Of a stretch of 41,474 bases of DNA, positions 23,783 to 31,936 are shown piece by piece. Below the pieces are notes generated by a model. The model did not search any database and was not told the origin of the DNA. It saw only the letters and a program-made list of their open reading frames with translations. Position numbers and translations under genes: made by a program. How positions within the stretch are numbered: position 1 is the first letter of the stretch; each line of letters begins with the position of its first letter. This DNA comes from an uncultured Eubacteriales bacterium (GTDB lineage Bacteria; Bacillota; Clostridia; Oscillospirales; Oscillospiraceae), in contig USGS01000007.1 in assembly GCA_900554275.1 (NCBI GenBank), positions 1 through 41,474 of the forward strand, written 5' to 3'.

Positions 23783-25063
23783 CTACGGATTGAGAATGAC
23801 ACAGGCTGTGCAGACGCCGTTCTCCACCTTATAATGTACCTCTCCCTGATAGCGGGCGGCAGCGGACGCGATGCTGTCGATTCCGATGCCCCGGGCAGCG
23901 GGCAGGCCGTTTTCCAGCTTCAGACCATCAGGACAAGGGTTGCTCACCGCGATCACCGTTTTGCGCCCGATGTCCCGGACATGGACTCGGATAGGCCCTC
24001 CGCTGCCCATTCCAACGCAGGCATTCAGTGCGTTTTCCATGAGATTGGCCAGGATGGCCACAAAGTCCACATCGGACATCCCGGACTGCTCCGGCGTGTC
24101 TGCCTGCGCGGCAAACGCCACGCCGACCGCCTGTGCCTTGTTGGCATAGGAGCGCAAAAGCTCGTTGACCATTCGGTTCGGACACCACGTGGGAAAGCTC
24201 TCGATCGTCTCCTCTCCCTGTTCCAGATAGTGCAGGATGCCCTCGGTGTCCCCTGCCCGGGCCATGGCGGCAATGCAGGCGTCATGATGGCGCTTGTCGT
24301 GCCGGATTCGCCGGCTCTCCTGCTCCGCCCTGCTGACGGTCTCCACATAGCGCGCCAAATATTCCACCTTCTGCTTGACCAGTGCCTCCTGTGCCTCCTT
24401 ACGCATATGGACGATGTTGCTGATGCTCAAAACAGTGACCGCCGCAAACGTGGCCACCGCTATGCAGAACACGAACAGCGTCTCGATCTCCACGCCGCTA
24501 TCCAGCCGTATTCTTGATATGAGCGCCGCAAACAAAAAGCAATAGATACTGGATACGGCGCTCAGTATCCGCCAGCTCCGCTTCCGGAAGCCGCTGACCT
24601 CACGAAGCAGCGGCCGGCCGTGCTTCCGGTATGCCAGCAGGAGCGGCAGCGCCATGGCAAAATGGAGCGCCGTGCGCACGAGATACTGTACCGCTGCGGA
24701 ACTGTCCGGCAAGAAGAAATAGCAGAGATAAAGTCCGGCCGACCAGGAGATGCAGCACACGCAGAAGAAGGTGATCAACAGATAAACCTTTTTCCAGAAG
24801 CCATCGGCGGATACGGCTATAAAAACGCCCACATAGCTGAAAAAACCGATGGTCAGCGATACCGGCAGCCGCAGGGGCACCGGCAGAAGGCCGAAGCACA
24901 GATACATGTCCAGCAGCAGAACAAGCCCTTCCACGCCCCACAGCAGCGCTGTCTTTTTGACGGAATATCGCCGCTCCTGCATCAAAAGGCCGGCCGCCAG
25001 CAGCACCGCGTAGATCGACAGGCTCACATACAGGATCGTCCCGATATAGTGGGGGTCTGTCAT
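23783..25063 (-). CDS. AgrC-type sensor histidine kinase (HPK10, GHKL)
   Basis: 426 aa. Six or seven transmembrane helices fill residues 1-220, followed by a coiled linker, a phosphoacceptor region IRHDKRHHD (candidate His255) and a GHKL ATPase domain with N-box LANLMENALNACVG and a G2-like ARGIGIDSI. This is the layout of AgrC/ComD/VirS kinases, which sense peptides. The start overlaps the response regulator stop (ATGA). No AgrB-type processing protease or AgrD peptide gene is in the window, so the signal is unknown; it may be a peptide made elsewhere or by another species. Confidence 0.92.
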   Translation of the reverse strand: MTDPHYIGTILYVSLSIYAVLLAAGLLMQERRYSVKKTALLWGVEGLVLLLDMYLCFGLLPVPLRLPVSLTIGFFSYVGVFIAVSADGFWKKVYLLITFFCVCCISWSAGLYLCYFFLPDSSAAVQYLVRTALHFAMALPLLLAYRKHGRPLLREVSGFRKRSWRILSAVSSIYCFLFAALISRIRLDSGVEIETLFVFCIAVATFAAVTVLSISNIVHMRKEAQEALVKQKVEYLARYVETVSRAEQESRRIRHDKRHHDACIAAMARAGDTEGILHYLEQGEETIESFPTWCPNRMVNELLRSYANKAQAVGVAFAAQADTPEQSGMSDVDFVAILANLMENALNACVGMGSGGPIRVHVRDIGRKTVIAVSNPCPDGLKLENGLPAARGIGIDSIASAAARYQGEVHYKVENGVCTACVILNP

Positions 25064-25788
25064 CGGCTCTTGACCTCCTCCAAATAGAAATCAAAATATG
25101 CCTGTCTGATCTGCGCCCGCAGCCGCCGGGGGACAGGGATGCGCTCGTCGGTGTCCATAACCAGATCCGTGCCGGAAAAACAACGGACATGGCTGAGATT
25201 GACCACATAGGACGCCCCACACATAACCATGCCTCTCCTTCCCGCCAGACAGTCCTGCAGCTGGGCGGCGGACATTCTCGCCGCCAGCTTTTTCCCGGAG
25301 GCCAGGGAAAAAATACGCCGCTTGTCATCCGTCTCTATGTACAGAACATCCTCCAGGGCAATGCGGTGCAGTTCCCCCTCACTGGGGAGCAAAAGCCACG
25401 TCCGCTCCTGCCGCAGGGCGATCACCCGATCCAAGGACGCCTCAAATTTCTCCCGTGTATACGGCTTCTGGATATAGTCCGCGGCATGGATGGAAAAGGC
25501 ATCCACCGCATAATCCGAGCTGGTAGTCAAAAAGATAATATCCGTGTTTTCGCTGTGTCCCAGGATCTCCCGCGCCAGCTCTGTCCCCAGCATATGGGGC
25601 ATACAGATGTCCAGCAGGGCTATGTCGGGACAGCCGGTATCTTCAAAGGAGTCCAGCATTTCAAAGGCAGAGGTGTAGACCACGAACTCGATGCCGTATT
25701 CACCGTGTGCGGCGGCATAGGCTTGAAGATCCTCCGCGATCCGCTCCCGATCCCTGGCGTTGTCATCGCAAATGGCTATTTCCAGCAC
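25060..25788 (-). CDS. LytTR-family response regulator (AgrA-type)
   Basis: 242 aa. A receiver domain (1-120; acidic DD at 8-9, phosphoacceptor D60 in ALLDICMP, K in IQKPYTRE) is followed by a LytTR DNA-binding domain (about 135-238; VLYIETDDKRRIF, VVNLSHVRCF). The GTG start has GGGGAGGTGA just upstream. It is the first gene of the pair, with a strong promoter. LytTR proteins bind direct repeats upstream of target promoters. Surface and transport genes on both sides (beta-helix, MATE-HATPase 2, cohesin/dockerin protein) are candidate targets, but I found no clear LytTR repeats. Confidence 0.93.
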   Translation of the reverse strand: MLEIAICDDNARDRERIAEDLQAYAAAHGEYGIEFVVYTSAFEMLDSFEDTGCPDIALLDICMPHMLGTELAREILGHSENTDIIFLTTSSDYAVDAFSIHAADYIQKPYTREKFEASLDRVIALRQERTWLLLPSEGELHRIALEDVLYIETDDKRRIFSLASGKKLAARMSAAQLQDCLAGRRGMVMCGASYVVNLSHVRCFSGTDLVMDTDERIPVPRRLRAQIRQAYFDFYLEEVKSR

Positions 25789-25827
25789 ACTCTCACCTCC
25801 CCTGTCATATTTCGGCTATTGTTATGT

Positions 25828-25856
25828 ATTATATGCCAATGCCGATCATTTTGCAA
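25828..25856 (-). promoter_or_regulatory. Promoter of the LytTR two-component operon
   Basis: On the minus strand TTGCAA (25856-25851), a 17-base spacer and a consensus TATAAT (25833-25828). Transcription would start near 25821, about 33 bases before the GTG start. Confidence 0.82.
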
Positions 25857-25938
25857 GCGACAGACAGCCACTCCGACCGCGTGAGCCTGCTGCGTCGCGT
25901 ATTCTTCAGCGGCAGCGGCGGAAGCACCGCACACAGCA

Positions 25939-25969
25939 GCAGAGGCACGGCTTTCAGCCGTGCCTCTGC
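25939..25969. terminator. Hairpin after the cohesin/dockerin gene
   Basis: A perfect 14-bp GC-rich stem with a 3-base loop (GCAGAGGCACGGCT, TTC, then the complement) lies 12 bases after the stop of the gene ending at 25982. No T run follows on the minus strand, so it may stabilise the 3' end or act with Rho rather than work as a full intrinsic terminator. Confidence 0.55.
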
Positions 25970-25981
25970 CTTGGCTATATC

Positions 25982-27568
25982 TCACTCTACCAGCAGCTTC
26001 AGAAGATACTGCACATCCTGCACATTGACGCTCCGGTCGCCGTTGACGTCCGCCCGCAGCCACATGGTCTGGGTCAGTTCGTCCAGCGTATACACATTCA
26101 TATACATATCGTAGATCATCTGCGCGTCGTTCACATCCAGCACACCGCTGCCGTTGGCGTCGCCGTCCACCACCAGTGTTTCCACCTGTCCCGTCACAGT
26201 GCCGATGGCATTCCGGGCCTCCTCCAGCGTCACAGATCCGTCCACCACGCACATATAGGCCCGCCGTCCGCTGGAGTAATACATGGGGATGTTCTTATAG
26301 ACCAGCGTCTTGCCCACCGGCACGCTGACAGACGCCTCCACCAGCCACAGTCGGTCAGGCAGGTATTCCGTTACCTTCACATCCATACTCAGCCGCGTGG
26401 TCTTGGTCACGGACACCGTCAGGATCGAGCCTGTCACCAGCGATGCCGGGATGGTATACGTGCCGTTGCTGCCCGTGATCGTCTGGCCGCCCACCATCAC
26501 CACGTAGTCACAGTTTTCCTCCTCTTTCACCGTAAAGCTGTAGGCTGCGCCGCCGCGGCAGGTGTGCTCCTGTCCACCGTCCACGTCCGCCGCGCCGCTG
26601 CCGATAAACAGCACCAGCGTCGTTCCCGCTTCCGTCACCTTCGCCACCGTGATCGTCACCGGACCGGTCACATCCTTACCTGCGATGGTATAGCTGTCCC
26701 CCTCCCGGCTCAGCTCCACCCGTACACCGTCCACCACGGCGGACACCGCGTATTCCGTCAGGTCCGTTCTGCTCACAGAGAATCGGAAGCTCTGTCCATA
26801 GGCCGCCAGCTTCCCCGCGGTCACATCAGCCTTGCCGCTGCCCACCACCATAACGGGGTAGGACTTGGGCGTGCGCACCACACAGGTGATCCGCAGCGGG
26901 CCGTTGACGGTCTTGACCGTGTAGCTGCCATCGCTATTGTTCTGCGCCTGCGCCGGGTCCTTGTCGACTGTAACGTCGAATGTATAGTCGTAATGCGGGT
27001 CAGTCCGGAAGGTATAGTCCCCGTCAGCGGCCACCGCCGCGTCGCCGTAGACGCCCACTCCCTCCGGCAATTCGACCGTGTAATAGCCGCTGGCCACCGT
27101 GTAAACAGACTTGTTCGCGTCCAGCTTCGCCGGCTTGGCGTCCATCCTGGCCTGTGACCGGGCGCTGATCTGCGCTTCGGTGAGCTGTACTTGTGTCAGG
27201 CAGTCCTTTTTCACCGCGAATCGCAGCTTCACCGCGCCATCGCTCACCTCCAGATCGTCGCCGCAGCCTGCCACCGTCACCTCGCCATTCCGTGCCGATG
27301 CCTTCAGTTCCCGCGTCACATCCTGCGGCACGACATTGTCCGCGCCGACAAACTCCAACACGCTGTCGTCATAGGCCAGCGTCAGCCAAAAGGCGTTGTA
27401 CGTCTTCTCTGTCTCAGAGGTCAGGAACACAAAGACACTCGCCTCGCCGGCCTCGCACTTTCCGCCCAGAGACACCGTGTACGGGCCTGTGCCGTCCCCT
27501 GCCGCCACTGCCGGCAGCAGCACGAGCAGCATCGTCAACGACAGCAGCACAGACAACACTCGTTTCAT
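25982..27568 (-). CDS. Secreted protein with a cohesin-like domain, repeats and a C-terminal type I dockerin
   Basis: 528 aa. After a signal peptide (1-23) comes a cohesin-like beta-sandwich (about 27-145; AFWLTLAYDDSVLEFVGAD is typical). Three degenerate ~70-residue beta repeats follow (about 155-395), each ending GSYTV/DSYTI/GTYTI then a hydrophobic strand. The C-terminal dockerin (462-528) has two calcium loops, DGDANGSGVLDVND (468-481) and DVNGDRSVNVQD (507-518). Dockerins bind cohesins in cellulosome-like and other surface assemblies, so this protein could self-associate or join a scaffold. No glycosidase domain is present. A GGGG-type ribosome site and a good promoter precede it. No sorting signal is seen. 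Confidence 0.88.
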   Translation of the reverse strand: MKRVLSVLLSLTMLLVLLPAVAAGDGTGPYTVSLGGKCEAGEASVFVFLTSETEKTYNAFWLTLAYDDSVLEFVGADNVVPQDVTRELKASARNGEVTVAGCGDDLEVSDGAVKLRFAVKKDCLTQVQLTEAQISARSQARMDAKPAKLDANKSVYTVASGYYTVELPEGVGVYGDAAVAADGDYTFRTDPHYDYTFDVTVDKDPAQAQNNSDGSYTVKTVNGPLRITCVVRTPKSYPVMVVGSGKADVTAGKLAAYGQSFRFSVSRTDLTEYAVSAVVDGVRVELSREGDSYTIAGKDVTGPVTITVAKVTEAGTTLVLFIGSGAADVDGGQEHTCRGGAAYSFTVKEEENCDYVVMVGGQTITGSNGTYTIPASLVTGSILTVSVTKTTRLSMDVKVTEYLPDRLWLVEASVSVPVGKTLVYKNIPMYYSSGRRAYMCVVDGSVTLEEARNAIGTVTGQVETLVVDGDANGSGVLDVNDAQMIYDMYMNVYTLDELTQTMWLRADVNGDRSVNVQDVQYLLKLLVE

Positions 27569-27900
27569 AGAATATCCCCCGCTTTTCTATAAATCTATAA
27601 AACATTTTACGCAAAACATATAGTTTTTTTCAAAATCCGACAAAATTTTATCATCCGCCGCCGACTGTTTCAAGACTATTTTCACATTTTTATATAGAAA
27701 TTCTCACTCAGATTTTGTGCATTTTATACAAATCCAATATTTACATGGCAAAATATCCTTTGGCTATGCCGGAGGATATGTATTATTTCTTTCACCTTCA
27801 GACACGGAAAACCGATTTTGCGACGGTCTTTCCGCTCTCTGTCCGTATGATCTTGCGGATAAAGTTCTCCGCCGGCCATAGCGTTGATCCGCTCTGCGTG
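27569..27900. other. AT-rich intergenic region between ogt and the cohesin/dockerin gene
   Basis: These 332 bases are much richer in A and T than the surroundings. They hold the promoter of the cohesin/dockerin gene (27645-27673) and its leader of about 70 bases. No convincing gene or terminator for ogt is visible. Short open frames on both strands (for example a 50-codon minus frame ending near 27740) lack a good ribosome site or family resemblance. Confidence 0.6.
27645..27673 (-). promoter_or_regulatory. Promoter of the cohesin/dockerin gene
   Basis: On the minus strand TTGAAA (27673-27668), a 17-base spacer and TAAAAT (27650-27645). Transcription would start near 27638, about 70 bases before the start codon. 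Confidence 0.72.
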
Positions 27901-28434
27901 TCAAAGCGCAGTGCCCTCCCTGGGTACAAATAATCCGGTCATGTCGGTGTGCTCCCATTCCAGCAGCTTCACCTTTTTATCAATTCCGCCTGCATATCCG
28001 GTCAGGCTGCCGTTTGTCCCGACCACGCGGTGGCATGGAATGATAATAGATATTTTGTTGTGCCCGACCGCACCGCCCACCGCCTGGGCAGCTATACGGG
28101 GGCGACCCTGCTTTTCAGCAAGCTGCCGTGCGATCTCACCATAGGTAGTCGTCTGCCCATAGGGTATCCGCAGGAGAATGTCCCACACCGACCGACGGAA
28201 CGCAGAGCCGATGGGATGCAGCGGCGGCATGAAGTCCGGCTCTTTACCGGTAAAGTAAATGTCCAGCCAGCGTTTGACTTCCGAAAGGGTAGGCGTATTC
28301 TGCTCCACACGTTCCGCAGGCAGGTCGCGGGCAAAGTATTTTTGCCCGTCGAACCATAGGCCAGTCAGTCCGGTCTCATCTGCCGCCAGCAGAATAGCGC
28401 CCAGCGGCGAGTCGTAGTGTTGAATGAAAATCAT
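27901..28434 (-). CDS. ogt: Methylated-DNA-protein-cysteine methyltransferase
   Basis: 177 aa. The protein repairs O6-alkylguanine by moving the alkyl group to its own cysteine. The active-site motif IIIPCHRVVG is present, preceded by RIPYGQTTTYGEIA (DNA-binding helix region) and AVGGAVGHN. The C-terminus LFVPREGTAL is typical for the family. The frame is open upstream to 28629, but the ATG at 28434 starts the conserved N-terminal domain and has a GAAGGAT site. It lies 13 bases after the glycosylase stop, so the two form an alkylation-repair operon. Confidence 0.95.
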   Translation of the reverse strand: MIFIQHYDSPLGAILLAADETGLTGLWFDGQKYFARDLPAERVEQNTPTLSEVKRWLDIYFTGKEPDFMPPLHPIGSAFRRSVWDILLRIPYGQTTTYGEIARQLAEKQGRPRIAAQAVGGAVGHNKISIIIPCHRVVGTNGSLTGYAGGIDKKVKLLEWEHTDMTGLFVPREGTAL

Positions 28435-28447
28435 GGCGTATCCTTCT

Positions 28448-29083
28448 TTATTTCTTTGGCTTATAGTTCCGCATTTCCGGTATTGCGCCGCCAGCCACGG
28501 CCCACAGGTACAGGCTTGCCGTGCTGCAATAGGGGCTGAAACGGCGGCGGTATTTTTCAAATAGCCTGCGGTCGATGCTGCGGTGGTGATAGACCATGCG
28601 CAGTCCCCGCTGAATAGCCAGGTCGTCAAAGCTGAAAATATCCGGGCGCTGTAGGCAGAACAGCAGAATCATCTCCGCCGTCCAAACGCCAATGCCCTTC
28701 AAGCTGCTCAACGCCTTGATGGCATCCTCGTCACCCATGTGTGCCACAGCATCCAGATCAAACGCACCGGTGTGGACTTTTCCGGCAAAGTCTGTAATGT
28801 ATTCCGCCTTACGGAACGTCATACCCAGGGATTGCAGCCTGGGAACGCCTGCCGACAGAATGGTCTCGGCATTGACCTCACCCAGTGTGTCCTGCATCCG
28901 CTGCCAGATGGTGGCCTGAGCCTTGGTGGAGATCTGCTGTCCGATGATGTGGTGGATCACAGAGGAAAACATTTCGGTATCTGCCGTGCGGTCGATATGC
29001 CCAACGCGGTCAATGACCTCGCAGAGCCGCTTGTCCTTTTTCCGCAGATAGGCAAGCTCTGTCTCTCCGTATGCGAAATACAC
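28448..29083 (-). CDS. DNA-3-methyladenine glycosylase II (AlkA-like, HhH-GPD)
   Basis: 211 aa. A helix-hairpin-helix glycosylase that removes alkylated bases from DNA. The HhH motif LSSLKGIGVWTAEMILLF is followed by the catalytic-aspartate region FSFDDLAIQRG. It lacks the N-terminal beta domain of E. coli AlkA, as is usual for the shorter bacterial members. No [4Fe-4S] cysteine set is present, which separates it from MutY/Nth. It is the first gene of the pair with ogt. Confidence 0.92.
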   Translation of the reverse strand: MYFAYGETELAYLRKKDKRLCEVIDRVGHIDRTADTEMFSSVIHHIIGQQISTKAQATIWQRMQDTLGEVNAETILSAGVPRLQSLGMTFRKAEYITDFAGKVHTGAFDLDAVAHMGDEDAIKALSSLKGIGVWTAEMILLFCLQRPDIFSFDDLAIQRGLRMVYHHRSIDRRLFEKYRRRFSPYCSTASLYLWAVAGGAIPEMRNYKPKK

Positions 29084-29216
29084 TGCCCTCGCCTCCCCGT
29101 CAATCTATGGTGAAATTGTATCATAATCAGGCCGGCTATGCCATACGAAAATTGCTGGTCCTTTAGGCTGCTTTTTGGAAGCGGCGGTATACTGCACCCA
29201 TCAAAAGAAAAACGGC

Positions 29217-29241
29217 GGCGCGGACTGGCTCGCAATGACAG
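29217..29241. repeat. Half of a GTCATTGCGAG-type dispersed repeat
   Basis: The minus strand reads TGTCATTGCGAGCCAGTCCG, the start of a palindromic repeat that I know to be scattered in many gut Clostridia. The matching right half (GGCAATCC) is missing, so this is a truncated copy. It lies in the 211-base gap between the AlkA-like gene and the 96-aa gene. Confidence 0.5.
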
Positions 29242-29258
29242 GCTTTTTTGACAAGCTG

Positions 29259-29289
29259 AAGCACGGCATGGCTACGCCATGCCGTGCTT
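29259..29289. terminator. Hairpin after the opp operon
   Basis: A perfect 14-bp stem with loop TAC (left arm AAGCACGGCATGGC) lies 6 bases after the stop of the last gene of the opp operon. No T run follows on the minus strand, so it is a transcript-end hairpin with uncertain terminator strength. Confidence 0.55.
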
Positions 29290-29294
29290 GTTAT

Positions 29295-29585
29295 TCAGTT
29301 CCACAGGAGCTGCATTCCTAAAATCGCCAGTGCGCCGGCTGCGATGAACACGCCCGCCAGCAGCATGGCCGCCTTCAGCGCGCCGCCCATGGCCGCCCGC
29401 CGCTCCTCGTCCGTGTACTGGGGCGCGGTCTCCCAGGGGCGATCCTGCGCCGGGGTCTCCGGGCCGCGGGACTGCTCCTTCTTTCGCCCCGGAAACCGGG
29501 GAAACAGCATGGGAGACGGCTCGATGCCGCTCATATCAGCGATGGTGCGTCCATCATCCTGATACGTTCTCTTTTTCGCCATCAT
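29295..29585 (-). CDS. Small single-helix membrane protein at the end of the opp operon
   Basis: 96 aa. The first ~60 residues are polar, Pro- and Arg-rich and should be cytosolic. A transmembrane helix lies at about 70-93 (ALKAAMLLAGVFIAAGALAIL) and the protein ends in LLWN. Family not recognised. The first ATG overlaps the oppF stop (ATGA), so it is translated with the transporter and may be an accessory subunit. Confidence 0.7.
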   Translation of the reverse strand: MMAKKRTYQDDGRTIADMSGIEPSPMLFPRFPGRKKEQSRGPETPAQDRPWETAPQYTDEERRAAMGGALKAAMLLAGVFIAAGALAILGMQLLWN

Positions 29586-30727
29586 TTATCGTACAGGTGA
29601 CAGGCTACAAAGTGACCCGGCTCTAACTCACGCTGCACCGGCACTTCCTCCTTGCAGCAGGCCATACAGCTGGAACAGCGGGTATGGAACTTGCAGCCCT
29701 TGGGGGGATTGGCCGGGGAGGGGATGCTGCCCTCCAGCACGATGCGGTTCATCTTCACCTTGGGGTCGGGGATAGGGATCGCGGAGAACAGCGCCTTGGT
29801 GTAAGGGTGCAGCGGGTTGCGGAAGATGTCCTCCGTCGCGCCGTATTCCACCAGATTACCCAGGTACATGACGCCCACCGTGTCGGAGATATGCTCCACC
29901 ACGGACAGGTCGTGGCTGATGAACAAATACGTCAGGTTATACTTCTCCTGAATGTCCTTCAGCAGGTTGATGATCTGCGCCTGGATGGACACATCCAATG
30001 CAGACACCGGCTCGTCGCAGACGATGAACTCAGGGTTCAGCGCCAGCGCCCGGGCGATGCAGATACGCTGCCGCTGGCCGCCTGAGAACTCGTGGGGGTA
30101 ACGATCCCGGTGGAAGTGCTGCAGGCCGCAGTTCTCCATGACCGTGTCGATATAATCGTCAAACTCCGCCTTGGGTACTAAATTGTGCTCGCGCACGGCC
30201 TCGCCGATGATCTCGCCCACCGGCATACGGGGGGACAGGGAGGAAAACGGGTCCTGGAAGATGATCTGCATCTTGGTACGCATGGCGCGCATCTCCTTGG
30301 GAGACAGATCGTAGACCTCCTTGCCGTTGAACAGCACCTGACCGCCGGACTTCTCGTCATACAGGCGCAGGATGGTGCGCCCGGTGGTGGTCTTGCCGCA
30401 GCCGGACTCGCCTACCAGGCCCATGGTCGTGCCGCGCTTGAGGTTGAACGTCACGCCGTCCACGGCCTTGACGTAGCCCACGGTCTTGGACACCATGCCG
30501 CCCTTGATGGGGAAATACTTTTTCAGGTGGTTGACCTGCAAAATGTACTGGGGATCATACTCCACGGGGGTGAAATCGTTGTCGATGATGAGGGAGGACT
30601 TCTTCGCGTCCTTGGCGTGGGCCTGCTCCTTGACGAAATCATCGGCGTTCTGCTTTTGAGTTTCCTTAATGTCGTCAAGAACCTGATCGTCGTTCTTACC
30701 TGCTTTCCAAAACGGCATCTTATTCAC
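29582..30727 (-). CDS. oppF: Oligopeptide ABC transporter ATP-binding protein OppF
   Basis: 381 aa, one of two ATPases that drive peptide import. Walker A GESGCGKT, the signature SGGQRQR and Walker B FIVCDEPVSALD are present, as is the C-terminal oligopeptide/dipeptide extension with clustered cysteines (KGCKFHTRCSSCMACC), which in this family can hold an Fe-S cluster. It has about 60 extra charged residues at the N-terminus. It overlaps oppD by 8 bases. Confidence 0.95.
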   Translation of the reverse strand: MNKMPFWKAGKNDDQVLDDIKETQKQNADDFVKEQAHAKDAKKSSLIIDNDFTPVEYDPQYILQVNHLKKYFPIKGGMVSKTVGYVKAVDGVTFNLKRGTTMGLVGESGCGKTTTGRTILRLYDEKSGGQVLFNGKEVYDLSPKEMRAMRTKMQIIFQDPFSSLSPRMPVGEIIGEAVREHNLVPKAEFDDYIDTVMENCGLQHFHRDRYPHEFSGGQRQRICIARALALNPEFIVCDEPVSALDVSIQAQIINLLKDIQEKYNLTYLFISHDLSVVEHISDTVGVMYLGNLVEYGATEDIFRNPLHPYTKALFSAIPIPDPKVKMNRIVLEGSIPSPANPPKGCKFHTRCSSCMACCKEEVPVQRELEPGHFVACHLYDK

Positions 30728-31919
30728 CCTCCTTTCCGCTGTCGGTCATCTCTTCTTCCACCTGCTCCTCCAAATCGGGCCGCTTGCCGTCGTAGTAGCG
30801 GTAGCAGCTGACCTTGTGGGTGGGGGAAATGCTGACCTCGCAGGGATATTCGCCGCCGCAGCGCTCCACGCACATCTCGCAGCGATCCTTGAAGTAGCAG
30901 TAATCCGGCATATTGATGGGGTTGGGGACTTTGCCGGGGATGGAGTAGAGCTTATCCACCTGACGACCCACCACAGGCTTGGAGGCCATCAGGCCGATGG
31001 TGTAGGGGTGGGCCGGGTGGGAGAATATCTCGTCCACCGTGCCCTGCTCCACGATACGCCCGGCGTACATGACCACCACATAGTCCGCCATCTCGGCGAT
31101 GACGCCCAGGTCGTGGGTGATGAACATGATGGAGGAGTTGATCTTATCCTTTAGGTTGCGCAGCAGGTCCAATATCTGCGCCTGGATGGTCACATCCAGC
31201 GCCGTGGTAGGCTCATCGGCGATGATGAGCCGGGGGCTGCACGCCAGGGCCATGGCGATCATGACGCGCTGGCGCATGCCGCCAGACAGCTCGTGGGGGA
31301 AGTTCTTATACACACCCTCGCTGTTGGCGATGCCCACCATCTCCAGCAGCTTGATAGAGCGTTCCTTGATCTGCTCCTCGGTGCTGCCCTTGTCGTCGTG
31401 GAGGGCGATGACCTCGTTCAGCTGGTCGCCGATGCGGAACACCGGGTTCAGAGCTGTCATGGGCTCCTGGAAAATCATGGAGACTGCGTTGCCCCGCAGG
31501 TGCTGCATGACCTCATCCGGCGTTTTCGTCACATCGTAGGCCTTGTTGCCCAGGTTCAGGCGTATCTCGCCCTCCACCACCTGGCCCTGCGGCCGCTGCA
31601 GCAGCTGCATCAGAGACAGGCTGGTAACGGACTTACCGCAGCCGGACTCGCCCACCACGCCCACGGTCTTGCCGATGGGGACAGAGAAGCTGACGCCGTC
31701 CACGGATTTGACCACGCCGGTGTCGGTGAAGAAGTAGGTATGGAGGTTATCAAACTCCACGGCGTTGCTGGAATCGTGCATTTGGGTGAGGTACTCCGCC
31801 TCCGGTACGTTTTTCCGCTTACGCTTCTTCTCCAGCTCGTTGGTGATCTTGCGGTTTTCCTTGGAAATACGGCGGGATTCCCGGGCGGACATATAGCCGT
31901 CGTTTCGTTTCGTTGCCAT
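30720..31919 (-). CDS. oppD: Oligopeptide ABC transporter ATP-binding protein OppD
   Basis: 399 aa, the second ATPase of the importer. It has Walker A GESGCGKS, the signature SGGMRQR, Walker B LIIADEPTTALD, and the cysteine-containing C-terminal extension (DYCYFKDRCEMCVERC). About 50 extra charged residues precede the ABC domain. It starts 17 bases after oppC. As in other Opp systems OppD and OppF probably form a heterodimer. Confidence 0.95.
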   Translation of the reverse strand: MATKRNDGYMSARESRRISKENRKITNELEKKRKRKNVPEAEYLTQMHDSSNAVEFDNLHTYFFTDTGVVKSVDGVSFSVPIGKTVGVVGESGCGKSVTSLSLMQLLQRPQGQVVEGEIRLNLGNKAYDVTKTPDEVMQHLRGNAVSMIFQEPMTALNPVFRIGDQLNEVIALHDDKGSTEEQIKERSIKLLEMVGIANSEGVYKNFPHELSGGMRQRVMIAMALACSPRLIIADEPTTALDVTIQAQILDLLRNLKDKINSSIMFITHDLGVIAEMADYVVVMYAGRIVEQGTVDEIFSHPAHPYTIGLMASKPVVGRQVDKLYSIPGKVPNPINMPDYCYFKDRCEMCVERCGGEYPCEVSISPTHKVSCYRYYDGKRPDLEEQVEEEMTDSGKEGE

Positions 31920-31936
31920 TCCGATCCTCTCCTTTC

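Noticed and set aside
27715..27933. A 72-codon plus-strand frame in the AT-rich gap, and a 50-codon minus-strand frame there
   Set aside because: No ribosome site, no family resemblance, and overlap with the ogt end; treated as non-coding.
11273..29294. Possibility of a mobile island carrying the MATE and surface genes
   Set aside because: No integrase, transposase, tRNA target or flanking direct repeats were seen, and base composition of the genes matches the neighbours.
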